Below are positions 44,452-49,019 of a stretch of 49,019 nt of DNA, piece after piece. A program made the translations under genes and the position numbers. Under the pieces are notes generated by a model, which searched no databases, was not told the DNA's origin, and worked only from the letters and a program-made list of their open reading frames with translations. Source of the stretch: an uncultured Clostridium sp. (GTDB lineage Bacteria > Bacillota > Clostridia > Clostridiales > Clostridiaceae); assembly GCA_900543325.1 (NCBI GenBank), contig UQQU01000016.1, positions 1 through 49,019 of the forward strand, given 5' to 3'. The stretch's first letter is position 1; each line of letters begins with the position of its first letter.

Positions 44452-44561
44452 ACTTTTTTTGTATTTTTTTAGAAATTTTCATATTTATTCATAAAAACCC
44501 TATCTTCAATGAATATTTTTACGTATTTTGTGATTTTTATAAGTCAGAACCGTATATTCCT

Positions 44562-44600
44562 CATGAATATATTTATGCTTTTATTCATTTTTTTGCATAA
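44562..44600. promoter_or_regulatory. Tandem ARG-box-like pair
   Basis: CATGAATATATTTATGC (44562-44578) and ATTCATTTTTTTGCAT (44583-44598) lie about 20 bases apart centre to centre, the spacing of paired ARG boxes on one DNA face. A weaker third match, CAATGAATATTTTTACG, is at 44507-44523. Confidence 0.5.
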
Positions 44601-44721
44601 ATATTATTGTAATGATATTTACTATAAATTCCTTAGAAATTATTTATTTTATTTTGTCCATTTTTTAGTACATGTTGAATAAAATATTATGAACGAGTTA
44701 TATTTATTTAGGAGTGATTTA

Positions 44722-45804
44722 ATGTCTACATTAAAAGAAAGACATCTATTCCCTGGTGGAAATACTTCAAAAGGATTTTATTCTTTTTATAGATATGTAC
44801 TTCCACAAGATGATGCTAGACGAATTCTTTGTATAAAAGGTGGTCCTGGAACAGGCAAGTCTCAATTAATGAAAAAAGTTGGAGCTCAGTTTAATAAAAA
44901 GGGATATACAATCGAATATCATCACTGTTCTTCAGATCCAAATTCTTTAGATGGAGTTTTAGTAAAAGAATTAAACATAGCTTTATTAGACGGTACTTCA
45001 CCTCATATAGTAGATCCTATTAATCCTGGTGCTGTTGATGAAATACTTAATATGGGTGACGCCCTAGATATGGATATGTTAGCTAAAAATAAAAAAGAAA
45101 TAATATCTTTAAATAAAGAAATAGGTAAAAACTTTAAAAGAGCTTATAGATTTTTAGGTTCCGCTAAATGTATTCACGATGATTGGAGTAGCCTAAATTA
45201 TGAATCTTTAGATTCTAATAAAATTTATAATTTGATTGAGAATTTAAAGAATAATATTTTTAAAACTGATAAATTTGGCTATGGTAATGAACGTCATTTA
45301 TTTGCAACTGCAATTACTCCTGATGGAATCATTACTTATGCTGACTCTTTGTGTACTGAATTTAAAAAGAAATATGTATTGACTGGCGGACCTGGATTTG
45401 GTAAAACTGATATTTTAAAATTTATAGGTAGTTGTGGTCAAAAGAAAGGTTATTCTATTGAATATATGCATGATCCATTTGTTCCTGAACGTATTGAGCA
45501 TATATTTATCCCTGAAATTTCTACATGTATTATAACTAATAATGAAATTAATCAGGCTAATTATACAGGAATAGAGTATAACTTGTTTGATTATACTAAA
45601 TTAAATTTATCTTCATCTAAAAATGATGATATAAAATATAATGCTGATTTATTCTATAATTTAGTTAATAAGAGTATTTCTTTAATTCATAATGCTCATC
45701 TTTTACATGATGAGTTGGAATCTTATTATATTAAAGCAATGGACTTCTCTATAGCTGATAACATCTACGAAAAAGTAATTAAAAAACTAGAAAAATACGA
45801 GTAA
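44722..45804 (+). CDS. ATPase with two P-loop domains (PRK06851-like)
   Basis: About 360 residues. Two Walker A motifs: GGPGTGKSQL (40-49) and GGPGFGKTDIL (222-232), so the protein is a duplicated NTPase. Between them are HHCSSDPNSLDGVLV and a segment rich in Lys. I recognise the conserved clostridial family but know no established function. The ATG at 44722 follows AGGAG by seven bases; the ATG eleven codons upstream has no ribosome site. Confidence 0.8.
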   Translation: MSTLKERHLFPGGNTSKGFYSFYRYVLPQDDARRILCIKGGPGTGKSQLMKKVGAQFNKKGYTIEYHHCSSDPNSLDGVLVKELNIALLDGTSPHIVDPINPGAVDEILNMGDALDMDMLAKNKKEIISLNKEIGKNFKRAYRFLGSAKCIHDDWSSLNYESLDSNKIYNLIENLKNNIFKTDKFGYGNERHLFATAITPDGIITYADSLCTEFKKKYVLTGGPGFGKTDILKFIGSCGQKKGYSIEYMHDPFVPERIEHIFIPEISTCIITNNEINQANYTGIEYNLFDYTKLNLSSSKNDDIKYNADLFYNLVNKSISLIHNAHLLHDELESYYIKAMDFSIADNIYEKVIKKLEKYE

Positions 45805-45805
45805 T

Positions 45806-45958
45806 ATTGTACACTAAAGCATTTGTGCCGTGATGCCGAAAATTAATGATATAACCTCCATTAAGTCATATAATTTCGCTAAGAATTTATATAATACTTC
45901 CTTCCGGTAATATCATTAATTTTTCTCTATCACTAGCTTTAAAGCTTAAGTATACAAT
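45806..45958. repeat. 153-base imperfect palindrome (MITE-like or structured RNA)
   Basis: The two halves match as inverted repeats over nearly their whole length. The ends ATTGTACACTAAAGC (45806-45820) and 45944-45958 agree at 13 of 15 positions, and AAAATTAATGATAT (45839-45852) pairs perfectly with 45910-45923. The interior arms (near 45853-45905) also align. It starts two bases after the ATPase stop. No target-site duplication is clear, and no second copy is in the window. Confidence 0.55.
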
Positions 45959-45981
45959 TTCACATACTCCAATCTAAAAAG

Positions 45982-46025
45982 TTAACGACTTCTCATATGA
46001 TCCCCTAGAAGAAGTCGTTAATTTT
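45982..46025. terminator. Bidirectional terminator between ATPase and Fe-S protein genes
   Basis: Perfect 12-base-pair stem TTAACGACTTCT (45982-45993) with 46010-46021, 16-base loop; TTTTC follows on the plus strand and CTTTTTAG on the minus strand. The rest of the gap to 46142 shows nothing further. Confidence 0.75.
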
Positions 46026-46142
46026 CAAGTGCGAATATTAATGAAAGCAGTGAATCATAAATTCTAGGCAAAAATTTTACCATTATCAGAAAAATACTAT
46101 TTTATATTTCAATCTCGTAGTGCTCACAATTTAGTTATATTA

Positions 46143-47417
46143 TTACTTGGTATCCAATAACTTATCTAAATATACAGACTTCATCTGTTCACTGGCCATT
46201 GCTTTTTTTACTGGTGAAAGTTTTAATATTGATGATAATATTGCTGCCATGGCTCTATGACTTGCTAATGCTCTATTATCAAAAATAAGGTTAGATAATT
46301 GACCTTTTTCTATTGCCATAAGTACAACTCTATGAACTGATGTTGCTGGAGTTATCACTCTTTTACCTCTTGATTTTAGCATTAAGCTATTATTGAAACA
46401 ATTTCTTACACATACTCCACAACCTAAACACAAGTCTTTATCTACTTCTGCTACTGTTTTCTCCATTGGTGTACCTTTATTTATAACTACATTTTTAATA
46501 GCTCCAACAGGGCATTTTCTTATGCATTTTCCACAATTAACGCAAGTATCTTTATTTACTTCTGCAATAAAATTAGTAGTTTCAACTGGATGCATTACTC
46601 CAAATTTCTTAGCTGCAAGCATTGCCTCACAACAACAGCCGCAGCAATTACAAATGAAGTTTACTCCCTTTCTAACATTTTCACCACATTGTACTAAATT
46701 ACTTTCATAAGCTAAATCTAAAAGATCTAAACACTCTGAAACATCTACTTTTCTTGCATGACCATGCTTAATCAATGATGAAGCTGTTGTATTAAATGTC
46801 ATACATATATCCATTGGTGAATCGCATGCCTTGCCCATATGATGCATCTTGTGTCTACAATAACACATACTAATTCCTATATCACTTGCTGTTTTTATTA
46901 TATGAGAAGCTCTTTCATAATCTAATACTTCTACTGAATTATCATTTGTAAGAACTTTTTCTTGAACATAAACTCTACCTAATTTAGTTTCTGAACTATA
47001 AAATAAATCTTTTATAAAATCCTCTTCTACATTTAAATATTGATAATATAATTCTGCTAATAGTTTTTGATCTACATCCCCTCTTGTTCTCATCATGCTA
47101 AACTCTAAGAATCCAGCCATTGGAGGAGGTAGCATAAATGTTCTTTTTCCTTCATGCTCAATATCTAATAGAATTGCTCTACTTGCAAGTTTATTTAGAA
47201 TCTTTTCTGCTTCTATAGGTTTCATTCCCCATATTTTAGCTGCCTTTTCTATACTAAATGCTTTTATTGGCAACTGAGCAACTAGTTCAGCTTCCTTTGC
47301 ATCGAATAATGTTTCTAATATTTTATAAAGGGTATCTGATGCAGGTGCCCCTTGTGGAAACCTATTTAACCTCTCTTCCAAGCTTTTGTATGCTGATTTT
47401 CCAACTATATGTGACAT
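46143..47417 (-). CDS. Fe-S cluster protein with N-terminal winged-helix-like region
   Basis: 424 residues. An N-terminal helical part (about 30-95) resembles a winged helix (AFSIEKAAKIWGMKPIEAEKILNKLASRAILL). The middle has CYCRHKMHHMGKACDSP and an unusual run C256-N-CC-G-CCC263. Then come two ferredoxin motifs: CVNCGKCIRKCP (292-303) and CLGCGVCVRNC (330-340). It probably carries two [4Fe-4S] clusters plus another metal or cluster site, for electron transfer or redox sensing. Ribosome site GGAGGA. Partner and role unknown; cytosolic. Confidence 0.82.
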   Translation of the reverse strand: MSHIVGKSAYKSLEERLNRFPQGAPASDTLYKILETLFDAKEAELVAQLPIKAFSIEKAAKIWGMKPIEAEKILNKLASRAILLDIEHEGKRTFMLPPPMAGFLEFSMMRTRGDVDQKLLAELYYQYLNVEEDFIKDLFYSSETKLGRVYVQEKVLTNDNSVEVLDYERASHIIKTASDIGISMCYCRHKMHHMGKACDSPMDICMTFNTTASSLIKHGHARKVDVSECLDLLDLAYESNLVQCGENVRKGVNFICNCCGCCCEAMLAAKKFGVMHPVETTNFIAEVNKDTCVNCGKCIRKCPVGAIKNVVINKGTPMEKTVAEVDKDLCLGCGVCVRNCFNNSLMLKSRGKRVITPATSVHRVVLMAIEKGQLSNLIFDNRALASHRAMAAILSSILKLSPVKKAMASEQMKSVYLDKLLDTK

Positions 47418-47498
47418 TAATAATATCCTCCACTCATCTCTATAGTTATTTCTACCACTACATACAATTATTTTCTATTTTTAAAGATTTTATACGCA

Positions 47499-47537
47499 CC
47501 TCCGGGGTCAATCCAATATTTGGATTGACCCCGGAGG
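47499..47537 (-). terminator. GC-rich palindrome, copy 2, terminator of M20 peptidase gene
   Basis: Perfect 18-base-pair stem (47499-47516 with 47520-47537), loop TAT, about 20 bases after the M20 stop. Nearly the same sequence as 41931-41969. On the plus strand a T run follows; on the minus strand the U content is low, so termination strength toward the left is uncertain. Confidence 0.7.
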
Positions 47538-47556
47538 CAGACCCTTTTTTTTACAT

Positions 47557-48690
47557 TTATTTTCTTAAACTTTCATTTCTCACTATTACATCATGACCTG
47601 TATAAGCCATTGCTAAAGCAGCTATTAATAATCTATCATGTGCTTTACTTGTTGTTGTCGCTTTTGCCATTTCAACACTATGACCTACCATTGGGCAATC
47701 TGTTATTCCTATATATGGGTGTATAGTTGGTGCAACATAGCTTACATTTCCTATATCGCTTGATCCCCCAGTTGCCTTAGCTTCTTTTATATCTGTAATA
47801 CCTAATTCTCTTAAATTATTATTAAACATTTCTGATAATGCTTCGTTAGTATTTAAATCATCATAAGGTAATTCATATCTTTCCATTTCAAGTGTTGCTC
47901 CAGTCATTAAAGCTGCACCTTCTGCAATCTTTTTAACCTTTTCCACAACTTCAGTTACTCTTTCTTTAGTAGAAGCTCTAAAATAGAAATCTGCAATTGC
48001 TTCATCTGGAACTATATTAGCTGCAACTCCACCTTTAGTTATTATCCCATGCATTTTTACATCTGGTGTTACATGTTGACGAAGTGCATCTATTCCGTTA
48101 AATAATTGAATAACACTGTTTAAAGCATTTATTCCTTTCTCTGGACATGATGCTGCATGTGCAGTTTTTCCTTTATAAATAAATCTTATTGGGTATAATG
48201 CACTACTTGATCCACTTGCTCTAGTTTCTCCATCTGGGTGAACTATCATTGCTGCATCTAATTCATCAAATACGCCAGCTTCTGCTAATATAACTTTTCC
48301 CCCATTAGTTTCTTCTGCTGGAGTTCCGTATACTATAACTTTTCCTCCAATTTCGTGTAATACCTTACTTAAAACTACACCTGCACCAGCTGACATAGCC
48401 CCTATCATGTTATGTCCACATCCATGACCTATTTTAGGCAATGCATCATATTCACATAAATACCCTATAGTCATCCCTGGTTTTCCACTATCAAAAGTTG
48501 CTTTAAACGCAGTAGCCATATCTGCTATTGGAGCTTCTATTTTAAAATCATGCTCTTTTAAGAATGTAGTTAATGCTTCAACAGCCTTATATTCTTCATT
48601 TCCTAACTCTGGATTATTATATATGTAATCACTTATTTCAGCTAATCTTTCCTTAATTAATTGACCTTCGTTATATATTCTAGCCTTCAT
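47557..48690 (-). CDS. M20D-family metallopeptidase/amidohydrolase
   Basis: About 377 residues. GYLCEYDALPKIGHGCGHNMIGAM, PAEETNGGK and MIVHPDGETR hold the metal and catalytic residues, and the small dimerisation domain lies between. The EYDALP..GHGCGHN form matches the PM20D2/AbgB-like branch, which hydrolyses dipeptides or N-acyl amino acids. The ATG at 48690 follows GGGAGG by eight bases; the ATG six codons earlier has no ribosome site. The adjacent YfcC-type transporter suggests uptake and cleavage of a peptide or amino-acid conjugate. Confidence 0.87.
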   Translation of the reverse strand: MKARIYNEGQLIKERLAEISDYIYNNPELGNEEYKAVEALTTFLKEHDFKIEAPIADMATAFKATFDSGKPGMTIGYLCEYDALPKIGHGCGHNMIGAMSAGAGVVLSKVLHEIGGKVIVYGTPAEETNGGKVILAEAGVFDELDAAMIVHPDGETRASGSSSALYPIRFIYKGKTAHAASCPEKGINALNSVIQLFNGIDALRQHVTPDVKMHGIITKGGVAANIVPDEAIADFYFRASTKERVTEVVEKVKKIAEGAALMTGATLEMERYELPYDDLNTNEALSEMFNNNLRELGITDIKEAKATGGSSDIGNVSYVAPTIHPYIGITDCPMVGHSVEMAKATTTSKAHDRLLIAALAMAYTGHDVIVRNESLRK

Positions 48691-48859
48691 TTCTTCTTCC
48701 TCCCACATAATCTAAATTGCAAATCAACTTAAATTTACACTTATATAAAAATATACTCTCTATCTATCATAGAAAATCCTTGTCACCAACAATCTTCTAT
48801 AACAGATATTGAGCATATTTTAAACTATATATTTATTTATTATACTTAATTTTTAAATC

Positions 48860-49018
48860 CTATGCCCAACCCATCATCATAGCACAAGTTATAAATATAA
48901 TACCTAATGCAAATAATATAATTTGTAATGGCATTATCCACTTGAACCATTTTGAATAAGGTATTCCAGCCATTCCTAAACATGCCATTAATACTCCTGA
49001 TGTTGGGAAAATAGCATT
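48860..49018 (-). CDS. YfcC-family transporter, C-terminal fragment (runs off window)
   Basis: The last 52 residues of a membrane protein, from NAIFPTSGVLMACLGMAGIP through YSKWFKW to MMMGWA and a TAG stop. PTSGVLM, PYSKWFKW and the final hydrophobic helix match YfcC-type putative amino-acid or dicarboxylate transporters. The 150-base gap to the M20 gene holds no clear terminator, so co-transcription is possible. Truncated only by the window edge. Confidence 0.75.
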   Translation of the reverse strand, partial: NAIFPTSGVLMACLGMAGIPYSKWFKWIMPLQIILFALGIIFITCAMMMGWA

Positions 49019-49019
49019 T

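Larger units (their letters stand above)
44365..44721. other. Divergent non-coding region with several ARG-box-like sites
   Basis: About 357 bases between the ABC operon and the ATPase gene. It contains a good minus-strand promoter, at least three ARG-box-like sequences and no coding sequence that I can support. The plus-strand promoter is unclear; TTGCAT (44594-44599)-N17-TATTTA is one weak option. Confidence 0.55.

Noticed and set aside
44689..44721. Upstream ATG of the two-P-loop ATPase gene
   Set aside because: No ribosome site precedes it, while the ATG at 44722 has AGGAG at the right distance.
1..49019. CRISPR array, tRNA or rRNA genes
   Set aside because: No regularly spaced direct repeats and no conserved tRNA or rRNA segments were seen on either strand.

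Overview
The window is very AT-rich, with strong purine-rich ribosome binding sites, frequent GTG/TTG starts and Firmicutes-type gene families: a BY-kinase/Wzz pair, a LuxR-type regulator, a Clostridium-type pilin and Fe-S proteins. It is most consistent with a Clostridium (sensu stricto) chromosome. I cannot name the species from sequence alone.

Positions 1-35097 hold a large Wzx/Wzy-type capsular or exopolysaccharide locus; the left edge is cut off by the window start. Two almost identical LuxR-family regulators (3724-4395 and 34395-35066, about 91% identical proteins) are the only plus-strand genes near its two ends. Minus-strand unit A (9-3114) makes a 4-amino-4,6-dideoxy-hexose nucleotide (PglF-like dehydratase, PglE-like aminotransferase). 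Unit B (4551-15989) carries the Wzz/BY-kinase assembly regulator, a separately transcribed phage-tailspike-like beta-helix protein, an acetyltransferase, a glycosyltransferase, the CDP-3,6-dideoxyhexose pathway genes (rfbF, a 3,5-epimerase-like cupin, rfbG, rfbH), the initiating phosphosugar transferase and manC. A membrane-anchored heparinase/alginate-lyase-like protein (16215-18557, plus strand) sits in the middle. Unit C (18659-33929, minus) carries Wzx, a QueC-like PP-loop enzyme, a pyruvyl transferase, five glycosyltransferases, Wzy, an AlgD-like GDP-mannose dehydrogenase, a cytoplasmic heparinase-like protein and a CapK-like adenylate-forming enzyme. ManC plus AlgD-like enzyme predict GDP-mannuronate as a precursor, so the polymer is probably acidic, with pyruvate, acetyl and possibly amide decorations.

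The capsule units share promoter architecture. Units A and C both have TTTACT-N17-TATAAT, and AGTATTACT-like half-sites recur near the capsule and regulator promoters, suggesting that the twin LuxR proteins act on them. Their receiver domains lack the phosphorylation residues, so control is probably not by phosphorelay.

Right of the locus lie an orphan type IV pilin-like gene behind a long structured leader (about 35520-35806), an M18 aminopeptidase, a cation diffusion facilitator, a large Sel1-repeat protein, a polar amino-acid ABC transporter with ARG-box-like sites upstream, a two-P-loop ATPase, an Fe-S protein, an M20 peptidase and the C-terminus of a YfcC-type transporter. Two copies of a GC-rich palindrome and one 153-base imperfect palindrome stand out in this region. 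I saw no tRNA, rRNA, CRISPR array or intact insertion sequence.
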